Source of the DNA: Paraphysoderma sedebokerense
Lineage: Eukaryota > Blastocladiomycota > Physodermatomycetes > Physodermatales > Physodermataceae
Assembly: GCA_025602915.1 (NCBI GenBank)
Contig: JAHLJZ010000061.1
Location: 62,001 to 126,000, forward strand
Direction: 5' to 3'
Length of the DNA: 64,000 bases
Positions 12,101-22,250 of the stretch are shown one piece after another. The notes below the pieces were generated by a model. The model was not told where the DNA came from. It ran no database searches and saw only the letters and a list, made by a program, of their open reading frames with translations. The position numbers were made by a program, and so were the translations under genes. Every line of letters starts with the position of its first letter. Positions within the stretch are counted from its first letter, which is position 1.

Positions 12101-13947
12101 CGTTCCTTTCGCAGACTATGTCCTTCATCAACAATAATACTTTCAGATTTTGTTAGAATTGCAATAAGCAATTGCAGGAAACAAATAAGGGTCATACCGC
12201 AAGAAATGAACTTTAAGCAATGGTGAGACTTCATTCGTAAAGTCGGGGCACTTGCAATCAATTTGTCGAGTTTTCCCTTTGTACGGGCATTGACACGGAA
12301 GGGTGCGATTCGTAAACCCATTTTTGCCATATTCTGCGGACAATCTAAATAAAATTAAGAAATTTAGATACAAAAGTGACCTGCAAACGATTCTAGGTAA
12401 TTAAGCATTACCTGGTGGAGGACATTAGCAATAAGTCGTATGTTACTATTTCTTCTGCCAGCGGCAATTTGGCACTATTCTTAGACTCGTCGACAACCAG
12501 GTATCGCAAGTGATTTGAGTCAACGTGCTTCATAATTTCAAACTGCCACTGTCCAATCAAATTAGTTGGAACGACAACCAGAGTAGTAGACGAGAGCAAC
12601 ACGTCATACGTAGGAGAATTATTATTGCTTCTAGAACGAAATTCTGCGCCGTGTGACTCCTCCACATCTATCTCTTCATTAGTTTTATAAGAGATTTTCG
12701 CATTTCGCATAGCGATGTTAGCGATCGGCGGAATCAAGTATCTTCGAGAGTCGAAAGGACTATTCTGTTGAAGTAGGGACTGAATGCAAAGATCTTGTAA
12801 GGAAGCCAACCTTCCGATAGTATGGCTTGTTGAAGGAATGTCGAAATTCGGTTGGCGTAAATCGGGGCACTTTGCCCTTTGACATTTTGTCCATAAAATG
12901 ACAGCGAGACAAATGCAAGTCTTTCCGTTGCCCATGTTTTCACACAGAATTCCTATAGACAACAGTTTCAGTACAGTCCATCAGAAATGATTCGTTCAAA
13001 CCACCATCACAATTACCTCCTCTCACATCATCGTACGTTGCGTGTAAGTTACGAAAAAACGTCATGGACGATTTCTCAATCCAAAAGTCTCTTCCGTTTA
13101 GATCTTGCAAGAGAATGCAAGCAGGATCTGACCTCTTTCGGGGTTTCAGTTCACGATAGATCATTTTCCACACAGTGTTTCGTTGATACTCATAAAGCGT
13201 GCTACATTCGATGTCAGAATTTGTTGAACGAAACGTGAAAAGGATATACCAACCTCTTCATACCAACGGGTTCGCAATTCAGCATACAATCATTCAGAAA
13301 TATGTTCTCTGGACACGTTTGCGTAAGGAAATTGGCATGCGGAGATGGTGTTTCTTGAAACAAGCGATATAAGGAAATCGTATCCTCCTATGGATGCAAT
13401 AAGCTTGGGTAATTCATGCAAAATCAGAATGATTTACCTACCACATTCATTAAAGGATAGCCTGGCGAATCCTCAAACTTCTCGAGTACATTGAATCGAT
13501 CTTTTGTCTTATCCAATCGCCTAAGTATTCTCTCAACACCTGCCAATAACTTTCTATTTCTTGCATGTCTTGAAAACGATTGTCGAAGTTGTCCCGGGAT
13601 GTTGATATCATTCGGATTGCGTAAACTCTGAACCGAACTGGGAGCTCATTCATGGCGAAATCGATCCCTAGGTCATTCAACATCCCAAAATATACATCTA
13701 AAATACAACTAGAATGGGCTCGCTTAATGTCATTGAATATATCGATATACTCGGGAATGGGCTGAGTAGACTGGTCGAAATCATTCAGATGACGAAATTC
13801 TGAATTGAGATCGAATTCTTGAGATTGACCTTGAAAAACCATGTCAAGCGTCCCTAGCGGAATCAAGTCATCTTTGTCCAAATTCAGCCGGATATCTCTA
13901 GTCCCAACAAATGCATTTCGTATGGGCATTGATACTGATGTATTCAT
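9109..13947 (-). CDS. SNF2-family ATPase, Rad5/HLTF-like clade
   Basis: Large multi-exon DNA-dependent ATPase/translocase on the minus strand; ATG at 13947, stop at 9109. The ordered SNF2 motifs are visible: RGGILCENMGNGKT (motif I, near 12940), TTLVVVPTNLIGQWQ (Ia, near 12580), DEGH (motif II, near 12130), CTGTPTSN (III, near 12020), CLVFCTNPSE (IV, near 10390), VDLKEFAYGVDLSVASRVYF (V, near 10130) and AIKRAHRIGQIRE (VI, near 9960). Motif I has Asn where most members have Leu (MGLGKT). A Cys-rich insert, CQCPYKGKTRQIDCKC, sits just before motif II. I find no C3HC4 RING between motifs III and IV, where Rad5/HLTF carry one; a long Ser/Thr/Pro-rich linker (about 10400-11000) is there instead. 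The C-terminal 190 residues are acidic and low in complexity. A repair or chromatin-remodelling role is inferred. Confidence 0.85.
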
Positions 13948-14116
13948 TTGCTTAGCAGAGAATACTTGGATTTATGCCATTCAAATTTTTGTTATTTTGT
14001 TTACGCAACGCAAAATCAGCCACGATTACACGAAACTCACGTATGATATAATACAAGTTGAATACGAACAAGGAAGGATGTACAAAGAAGATATACGCTG
14101 AATTAATTATTAATGC

Positions 14117-14854
14117 TTATTCTCCAGCATTCCACCATCCGCCAGATTTAACTTTCTCTCCAGAATCATCGGTCTCAAATACCAAGAAGTCATGAGCGCC
14201 TATATTGAGTAACATCAGCAAAGGAGTTTGGACACATCCAGACACAAAGTAGATATTACCTCTCCAATAATAGACCAAATAGGTCTTTCCCTGAGCCATA
14301 GTTGACATCATCTTTTCGATTCCCTCCTTACCAACAAAAGGGACATTCATGACTGGTCCTGGCATCATTGCAATGCCCGCAGCTTGTCCACTGCCACTCT
14401 TCAGGGCTTCTACTTCCTCTTTCGAAGCACAAATTCGATCCGGTGATCCCATATGTTGAATGACTTCGCCAACAGCAGTACCCTGAATAAACATTGTGAG
14501 TCCATTTGCCATACACATCATATAATTTAGATAATTTATAAAATGAACCCACCTCTTGTCCCAATCGACGCAAAAATTCTTCCATTACCATATGCTTGTC
14601 GGACCCGAATTTGTCAACCTGATCCGTCCATTGGCCTGAGACACATTGATGAGCATTTATAATGTAAAATGCCTAATAAGAAAGTACACACCTCCCATGA
14701 AATGAGACGGCATATTTCGAAGACTTTTGAATTGGGTAGACAGTTGATTTACATCTAGAGCAGCTGGATTTTGGAGCATGGTGAAAACTACAGATATTTG
14801 TGTGAGAAGTGTGAGGAAAATTAGAAAAGCTGGTCGATATGAAGTAATGTGCAT
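14117..14854 (-). CDS. Small secreted protein of unknown function
   Basis: Protein of 183 aa in four exons (14854-14692, 14635-14553, 14482-14260, 14199-14117). The first 25 residues form a signal peptide (AFLIFLTLLTQISVVFTM). The mature part contains RNMPSHFMGGQWTDQVDKFG, MEEFLRRLGQE, GEVIQHMGSPDRICAS, GKTYLVYYWRGAHDFLVFE and a Trp-rich end, SGGWWNAGE. The PDRI and YYWRG-HDFL blocks look like a compact beta domain kept by selection, but I do not recognise the family. The last intron (14259-14200) is 60 nt with no stop, so retaining it would add 20 residues; splicing gives the better protein. It lies between the Rad5-like gene and Hsp20 copy B, with no functional hint from either. Confidence 0.7.
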
Positions 14855-15227
14855 ATCTTGGTTGACTGCGGGAGGTGAGTATCTGCAATGACGTAAACCA
14901 ACTTCGCCTGAACTGTGCGGCTAGCTTGTAAAATTGGATTCACCCGAGCAGACCCGAACAACGTTCCTGCAACGGTAGAACTGATTGTCCATATGTACCT
15001 GTTTCAAATCATTCACTCAACGATCTTACTTTATTTTTGCCATGTCGCCTGTACTAAGTTACTGACCTTGCCAAATATACATCAAGACAATCCTAGGAGC
15101 ATAAATTTAATCGCATGCTTTGTCCAGATTTTACAAAAAGCAAAAGTTCATGGGGCAACATTTGGCAATGAAAGAAAAGAGAAACGCAATAATCAAAACA
15201 TGAAAGGTCTGACAGCCAAAAGGCGGG
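14855..15227. other. Intergenic spacer, no gene seen
   Basis: These 373 bp lie between the start of the secreted-protein gene and the stop of Hsp20 copy B, both on the minus strand. It should hold the promoter of the former and the 3' UTR of the latter. No RNA gene, repeat or credible reading frame is seen. Confidence 0.5.
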
Positions 15228-16287
15228 TTACTTCAACTGGATACGCTTTCCAGAATAGGAGCCCTTAGGAACCTGAAGAGACATGCTGCTGTTAGCTAAA
15301 GTTCAAAAATCAGCATGTATGGAAAAACCGAGTCAACTGACTCTAACTTCCAACAATCCGTTCTCATATTTGGTTTTGACATTATTCATATCGACGCCTG
15401 TAGGTAATCGCACAATTTTTCTGAATTTGCCGATATTGCGTTCACGAACGCGGCTTGAGGCAGCGACGAATTCCCCTGGCTGTGAATCATGCACAGGAAG
15501 GTATTACAGGATTCTATTAATACTCATACAATGCAATATAAATATGCTGCAGAGGCGATTTAAGAAAATTACTCTTTTTGCTTCCCCGTGAATTGTTATT
15601 TCATTCTCTAGAAACTGGGCAGTTAGTATATTGTGTACAGTTCGACAGCAGTTTTCGTCACATACCGGTTGTATCAATCGTGATGTCTTCCTTCGGAACC
15701 CCTTACGAAGGAATGGGACACATGTTGTGATTTGGAACAATCGATACGCCTATTCAAATTTTAAACTCACCGGGAAGATCAACGTGAATTATGATATCAT
15801 TTTCGTCCTCGTACACGTCTGTACTCGGTCTCCACAGGACTCCTTCAATTGTGTCCATTATCCGACTAAGAAATGTAGTGAGACTCGATTAGACGCAATC
15901 AAGTACACCCATGAATATGCTTGCTATTGCTCACTTGCTTCTTACCTTCCCAGATGTCGTGGTATGCGGGGAGTATATAAACCTGCGCCGGCATTTGTCA
16001 AAAGGGGCCGTTGAACGGTTCCGCTCACACCGCGATCCCAGGAAGCCGAAGGCCATCCGCCATATCCGAATACATCGCCGTATCCAGTAGTACCGAACGG
16101 GTCAAAACTACAATTAACAAATAATAAATACGTTAAGATTGAATTTCGGGCACCTATATCCGCCCATAGTTGCAGCAGCCTTTGAATTCGTGGAATAAGA
16201 AATAACTGACCTGAAGGAAGGATCGTAACGTAATGGATCAAAAAAAGGATCGTAGCCAGGAGTGCCCCAAGAACTAAGAGTGGTCAT
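15228..16287 (-). CDS. Small heat-shock protein, Hsp20/alpha-crystallin family (copy B)
   Basis: Paralogue of the Hsp20 at 7893-8832, in the opposite orientation; 195 aa in seven exons (16287-16211, 16107-15946, 15865-15771, 15701-15666, 15607-15573, 15479-15342, 15272-15228). The N-terminal arm is different in detail (SSWGTPGYDPFFDPLRYDPS) but keeps Gly/Phe/Asp-rich character. The crystallin domain is nearly the same: LWRPSTDVYEDENDIIIHVD, NEITIHGEAK, SSRVRERNIGKFRKIVRLP, KYENGLLEV and the C-terminal VPKGSYSGKRIQLK. It has one intron more than copy A, placed between HLG and SRIMDT, where copy A is continuous. The other five introns sit at matching positions and phases, so the two arose by gene duplication, not retroposition. 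Confidence 0.93.
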
Positions 16288-17201
16288 TTCATTAATCTGC
16301 GATCTTGAAGTCTTTGATAGTTTTAAAAATTCTGATAGTAAGTTATTTATTCTCCGGCAAACCGGCAGAATTTATGTACTGGGCATGGCTCCATGAATGG
16401 CATCATAGGCTGTGTAGGAGACCGAGTCGGTTTTGACGCACATTGTGTCAAAACATTCTATGTTATTACGAAATTGGTGATGCGGTTTGAGGTTGACGTA
16501 ATACCATTGTTGATTGGTTCAGAGATCTGGTGAATTTGGTTGTACAATTTGTTCAATCTTTGCGCGGCAACGTTCTATTCTCCAAGTTCAGCAGTATCCA
16601 ATTCCGTATCCTTTTATCCAGGTCGCCCGTTATTCTATTCATTGTGGGACTCAAAGTTCTAAAAAATTACTGGTACTGAGCAAAGATCCCGAGAAAATCT
16701 TATCTTGCTACACGATAAGCCGAGCTGGTCGGCACTCAGTCGAAATATTTCATGATCTCAAGATAAGGATGAAGGAAATAACACAGGCATCGAGAATTGA
16801 GAGAAAAAGGAACATGTAATTTTATTTTAGATTTAGATATTTTGTTCATCGAAGACATTCAAATCCATTGAGAAGTTAATCCGAAAATAATAAAGACAAT
16901 ATACATTTGGCGAATTTAGTAGAGTCTTCAGCGGCAGTTGTTCCATTTCAGTGATTTTTAAAATAGGCTACAGACTCTTTTGCCATTATTCCAACGGTGA
17001 TATCCAAATATCATCGATACGGGTTAAATCGTATCCTACTTTAGCCGAAAGTCTCCGACGAGGAACTAGAAGGTACAGGTGCCGCTCATACTCCCGGTCA
17101 TTCGGAGTGGCGCTTAATGGAACATAAGCGACATATCTGGCTTTGTCAAAAACAGTGAAGGCGGACTTGATCTATTTTATGGAATCAATTCTCGGTCATT
17201 T
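16288..17201. other. Spacer between Hsp20 copy B and SMG9, with one unexplained open stretch
   Basis: About 0.9 kb lies between the Hsp20 copy B start and the SMG9 stop. The part next to Hsp20 should hold its promoter; I see no clean heat-shock element. On the minus strand about 16995-17176 is open and protein-like (it reads AFTVFDKARYVAYVPLSA early on and ends IDDIWISPLE before a stop). It has no ATG and begins after an AATAG that could be a splice acceptor. I could not join it in frame to SMG9. The rest shows no coding signal. Confidence 0.4.
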
Positions 17202-20103
17202 TTAATCCTTTCCTTGACTCAAACGTTTCAACAATTTTTGATATTCTGCAACAAAATCAGACCGACGGAGGTAATCCCATAATTTCGAGGAATTTTTGAG
17301 CCTGTCATAGTTGGATCCGTCAATACAACAGATTTTTAAAGTAGCAAGAAAACATTGAAGAAGCAAGAGCAAGAATTATTACTCTTACCAATCACGTTCG
17401 CTCAATCCACTTTTCTTTCCAGACCGTTTAACGCTGAACACCATATTTCTCAACTTTCCAACAGCGTTAAACCAGCCTATGCAAATATCATCTTTTTCGA
17501 TGATTTCTGTTACAACTGATAATTCTTCCCTCCATCTCGTTTGTTGTTTTCGAATCGACGGAGAGTTAGGTGCCACTGCTGAAGACGTAACCTTATAGTC
17601 AAATTCAGGGAGGAAAGTGAGGTTTATAGATGACACTGGCGATGTTGGAGTGAGAGGAATTCGATAAAATGGAATGTGGGGATATGATGTGGTCGAACCT
17701 TCAAAGAACGAAAGTAAGGGTACTGAAAGACCATACATAAGCATGAGGGGTCTTACCGGTAGTGCGTAATTTTGAATTTTTAAACAGTGACTCGAGCACA
17801 CAAGACGTATCTTCAAACACGCTAATCGAAAAATCAGATGCCGCCGTTTTATTGTTTACGAAGACTATTGCACGATTGAGAGTCAATATTAATCTTGTCG
17901 GACTCACACGACTGATTTGGCAAAGCACAATACGTACTGATATCTGGATATTCTGCCGCATTTGTACCCGGTAAATTCGCTAGCCCGTCTTTCTCTCGTT
18001 CTCCACTCAGGTTGGGATTCAGGGTAGCCAAATCAGGAACACCAAATTTCAGCATTTCCGCGATGCGGATGTACCGGTATAATTCAGTGTCAATCAAATA
18101 ATCTGTAACTACTAGAACAACGTTGCAAATCGATAACGTGTAAACCATGTTTCGAAGATTCTATTTCGTAACATACATTTCAGCGACTTAATCAGTGAAA
18201 TAAGAAGGACTGAAAGGAATGTACCTGAACTTCAAATAACACATCATGCATAATATCACTGCTACCGGGTTCTGCCCTCGACGGAATCACGCGTTCTAGT
18301 ACTGACAGACTAAAAAGAGGCTTGAAGTTGAAACAAGAGGGTAAATATTAGTCAGATCATATAATGCACATCCATGAACAGACGACCGCACAAACGGACC
18401 TGCATATCAAGCAAGATAATTCTCTCCGCCGTAACATATAGATCAATACCGACAGTCTTATGCGTCGCTGATGTTTGGTTTTCTTGTGTCTGAACAGGGA
18501 ACGCCTATTTTCGATGGTTCATGTAAGACAGGTTAAGACGTAAATCGAACTAAACAATAGCAGAAAATAACAATTACCATACTGGGGTTCTGAGTAAAGG
18601 CAGACAAAATTGTGGACTTTCCAACGCCTTGGCGACCGATTATACCAACAACAAAACATCCTGGGTGTTCAGCCAACAGCTATGGTGGAGTAGAAAGTTT
18701 AGAAAGAAGAAGAGCAACGATCAATATGGTTACACCCAACAACGGGTTCAAGTCAGACCTTTGCAACATCTTCAAGCTGAATTCTTCCAAGATGGTCCAT
18801 AAATTTCACGACATTCCTTTTCTCTAAAAACTTTACTTTGCCTCTGCTCACTTCCAATCTACTATTCGCGTCATCTGCTCGTTTGCTATTGCTCCCAGCT
18901 CTACCGCCCCCACCATGACTGCGAGATGGGTTCTGATTCGAGTTCAATACACCGATTGACTTGAGAATTCCGCTTGCTACACCTGCTACTTGCTTCTTGG
19001 GGTTGGGTTTGTTTGATTTAGACGTTGATGAATAGTTGGAGTCCTCCATATCCTTGCTGCTACGTGGACGTGTGCTCTGTCTGGAGGAAGATGCAGCTGA
19101 AGCTTTGACTGATGAGCGCGAGTCGAGTGATGCTTGCGAGTCATTGTTACGGGATAACAGAACTTGTTTCTGCTGGGAAGGTATTTGGGATTGTGATCGA
19201 GATGTAGGAACAGTTGGGGACGAAGGTGGTTTTGCAATTTTTATATTTGCCGGCTGTGGGTAAGCGGCAGTGGAACTGTCTTTGAATGAGGACTGCGATA
19301 GATGGGCTTGACTGGTTTGAGAGGAAGCTGAATTCGAAAAAAGATTCAGATTGGCATCCGAACCCAATATTGTAGTCTTCTGTTCGCCTTGTTGACTTTG
19401 TGAGTTGCTTTGGCGCTTCCCTAAAATGACGGGGGCTTGATAAAAGCTAGGAGCGAGAGATGGTTCGTTTTGAATGGTGAGAGAATTCTAAAAATCATAC
19501 AAATGTGAATGCATAGTAAGTATAAAATACTTTAAGCAGATGTAAGATAATGCCCCCGTCAATGTGCAACAAGCAACACCCGACTGTATGTCAAAGAGTA
19601 AAGATCGCTATGAGGTAATTGTCATTCAAACCGGTATATCTTACCTTTTCCCTTTTGGCCAACCTAATTGTCACATCATCTTTTGTAGCATTCCCTTCTC
19701 GATTCCGATTCCTTCGTCTACCCCCTCGATCTCCACCTTCACCTCTTTTGTTCTCAGTGTCAGCTTTTCCTTTACCTTTATCCCTCCCTTCTGTTACGCC
19801 GTCGCCATCATTACTCCTAATTTTATTAGATAAATTCATCTGCATATCAACAAAATCAATCAATTGAGTTTTCTTTCTCCGTGGTTTTCGCTTTCTTCTC
19901 TTTGAGACTGCCGAACCCGTCCCCGGCGTACCAGTAGATGTTGAGTCTGAATTTTCCGAAAGGGAAGGCGAGAGCTGATCCACATCACCCGTTGTCTGAC
20001 TGTCTCCGTTGGAAGATTGTGATATCGGATGGTTGTCCGGTTTCCGTTGTTGTCGTCGTATGTCGGATTCGTCCCCGGCCTCATTAGGGTCATTGTTGTT
20101 CAT
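17202..20103 (-). CDS. SMG9: SMG9, nonsense-mediated mRNA decay factor (SMG1 kinase complex subunit)
   Basis: SMG9 with SMG8 binds and restrains the SMG1 kinase that phosphorylates UPF1 in nonsense-mediated decay. The gene is multi-exon on the minus strand. The start is the ATG at 20103 (MNNNDPNEAGDES); exon 1 ends at REK before a GTAAGA donor. A long disordered Ser/Gln/Arg-rich N-terminus contains QAPVILGKRQ and KTTILG. The G-like domain follows: VKFMDHLGRIQLED, FVVGIIGRQGVGKSTILSAF (P-loop near 18640), then ATHKTVGIDLYVTAERIILL and DMQPLFSLSVLE. Later exons give LSICNVVLVVTDYLID, RAIVFVNNKTAASDFSI, IPFYRIPLTPTSP and the C-terminal KKSGLSERDW...DFVAEYQKLLKRL, matching the family's closing block. 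One middle splice junction, near 17900, I could not place exactly. Length and motif order fit SMG9 well. Confidence 0.85.
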
Positions 20104-20378
20104 AATCTCTATCCGCTCATAGAATAAAAGTACACAATCCAAAAACAAAATACAATTTCACAACAGAATCAAATTTGAAGTTTATCTCTGAAAGGAAAAC
20201 GAGCCTCCGACAACGAAATAGATTTCGGGAATTGAAGAGTTTTTTGAGTTCCTCTTTTTTATTTGAACAATCGACGCGGGCAGAATCTAGCTGTTCCGCT
20301 TTCCTACAGATTCTTACATTTACCAAAAATTCCCGACATTTCTCTCTAGCCCGATAATAGATACAGACAGCATTAAAC
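20104..20378. promoter_or_regulatory. Compact bidirectional promoter, SMG9 / CSM3
   Basis: Only 275 bp separate the divergent start codons of SMG9 (minus) and the CSM3/TIPIN gene (plus), so both promoters and both 5' UTRs must share this stretch. I see no recognised factor site. Confidence 0.5.
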
Positions 20379-21931
20379 ATGGACGATCTCTTTACTCTAG
20401 ACCCTATTGATCCCTTGGACCATCTCGACCTTCTTCCCGTCGATTCCCAGAATAACGATGCGTCGGCCGACTTCAATAACCTCCTGGATCCTTTGGGACT
20501 TGGGCTCAATAACGATACAAACGGACAAGTCAAGAAGAAAAGAGCCCCAATACCGAAATTGGACGATGAAAGGTTTTTGATTTTATTTTTGTTCTTTCTG
20601 GGATGAGTTAATCACGGTTGCTCGTTCGACACTTTGTCTGTCTCGACGTGGGAAGTGTGAAGTTCCAAGGCCAAAAACTGATTATGCTTTTAATTCGATG
20701 ATGAATGCACAATAATAGGCTCTTAGCACCCAACGGCCTAGCTCATGTTAAAAATAATGCACCTAAAATTAAATTTAAGGGGAAAGGCCATGAAGTAAGT
20801 CAATATCGGTTAATGCCTGCCCAGTGATTTTGAGGGCGTGATAGTGTATAAGCAGAAGTGCTATTAAAAATCGGTTTTCTTAATAATATACTGACACAAT
20901 TACTATTTGTTCACTTTTCTTTTTCCTGGCTCGGCACTGCATCGCTCTTGCATCGCTAACATTTATTCGCATCAACGTAGGTCGAAGATTTATCCAAATT
21001 GCTTGAATTCTACCAAGTATGGGCACACAATGTCTTCCCTAAATTAAGGTTCCAAGATTTCGTTCACAAAGCAGAAACTGTATGCAAGAAACGAAGAATG
21101 AAGGTTGGTTCTCTTTCCACCTATCAACTTTGGCCTTTTTTGGGATTCCACAGGCATTTTGGTGTTTGTCATTTTTCGCGTTGTGTTATTCAAGCCGAAG
21201 ACATTTAAACTCACATATCAACTCAAGATTCATCTCGACCAATGGATTCGTCATTCATTCGGAATCGATATCACCTCTCCGGATGATACAGAACTCGACC
21301 CAACGACTTCAAACTCTAATCTTTTGAATTCCCAGTCAAATCCTGACAGTCATTCTCATTCGAACGCAAACGAAACATCAACTTCGAATCAAAGCGACGC
21401 TATCGGAGGAATGGTTGGCGGAGGAAGCAGCAATGACACTTGGGATTGGGGATTGGGAGGGAACACCACTTCCAATGGGGTAATAATCTCATCTAGTAAT
21501 TTCCCTTCTATCTGCTTCAATGATAACCAACATTTTCCAATCGCAATCGACAGGCGAGCACCGGCATGGCGACAGCCACACAGGCACACCCGTCTCAGCA
21601 GACTACTGTCACTGTCAATACTACATTACTCTCTAAATTAGAAGACAACAAACGGAAAGCTATGGAATTATTAGCTGCTAAAAAGCGACAACGGGAGGAA
21701 CGTGAACAGAAAGAGAGACAGGAGCGTGAAGAAAGCGAACGTCGGAAATCTGAGGCTGGGGATATAGATAATAGCAATGATGCAAATGGGCAGGAGGAAA
21801 TGGATATGGAAGTGGAGATGGAACATGAATTTAAAGAGAGGGAGATTGACGAGGATATAAAGTTTCAGAAGGAAATTGAGTTGGATGAAGAGATCGCGAA
21901 AGAAATGATGATGGAAATGGAGGATTTCTGA
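20379..21931 (+). CDS. CSM3: Replication fork protection complex subunit Csm3/Swi3/TIPIN
   Basis: Partner of Tof1/Swi1/Timeless; the pair travels with the replisome, stabilises paused forks and supports the S-phase checkpoint and cohesion. Five exons (20379-20572, 20719-20794, 20981-21103, about 21201-21479, 21554-21931) give 349 aa in frame. An acidic N-terminus leads into the Swi3 domain: KKKRAPIPKLDDERLLAPNG, IKFKGKGHEVEDLSKLLEFY, QVWAHNVFPKLRFQDFVHKA and CKKRRMK, then LDQWIRHSFGI, all matching the family in order. A Ser/Thr/Asn-rich linker follows, then a strongly charged coiled coil (KRQREEREQKERQEREESER) and an acidic end (EIAKEMMMEMEDF). The acceptor of exon 4 could be 21195 instead of 21201, a two-residue difference. 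Confidence 0.9.
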
Positions 21932-22250
21932 ATTCTAAATCTGTTTCGAATACAGAATGAATCCACAACTGGGAGCCCGTAATCGAACATTTCATATGCT
22001 CATATGCATTATACTCTCCCCTATATATGAGGTGAACCGTGAAATGTGTTATTCAGTATGAAATTAAGAGGGTAGTAGTTTCATCCAATTTCTGTATTCA
22101 AACAAGTCTCAAAATTACATCACTCTGAACAAGGAAAATTAGATTTACAACATCATAGTCTAACGAAACTATCTTTTAATCGACACACATAAAATAGCAC
22201 ATAATAAGGGAGAGGGTGAGAATCGGAGAAATTGTATTACTAGTAGACAT
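21932..22250. other. Convergent 3' spacer between CSM3 and valyl-tRNA synthetase
   Basis: This 319-bp AT-rich stretch lies between two convergent stop codons. It can hold only the two 3' UTRs and poly(A) sites. No gene or repeat is seen. Confidence 0.5.

Noticed and set aside
15283-15591. Plus-strand open frame over Hsp20 copy B (and the matching minus-strand frame at 8562-8795 over copy A)
   Set aside because: Both are antisense shadows of the conserved crystallin exon; their similarity to each other only mirrors the Hsp20 duplication.
16514-16819. 101-codon plus-strand frame between Hsp20 copy B and SMG9
   Set aside because: It starts with a non-ATG codon unless trimmed, matches no family and has no splice partner; probably chance.
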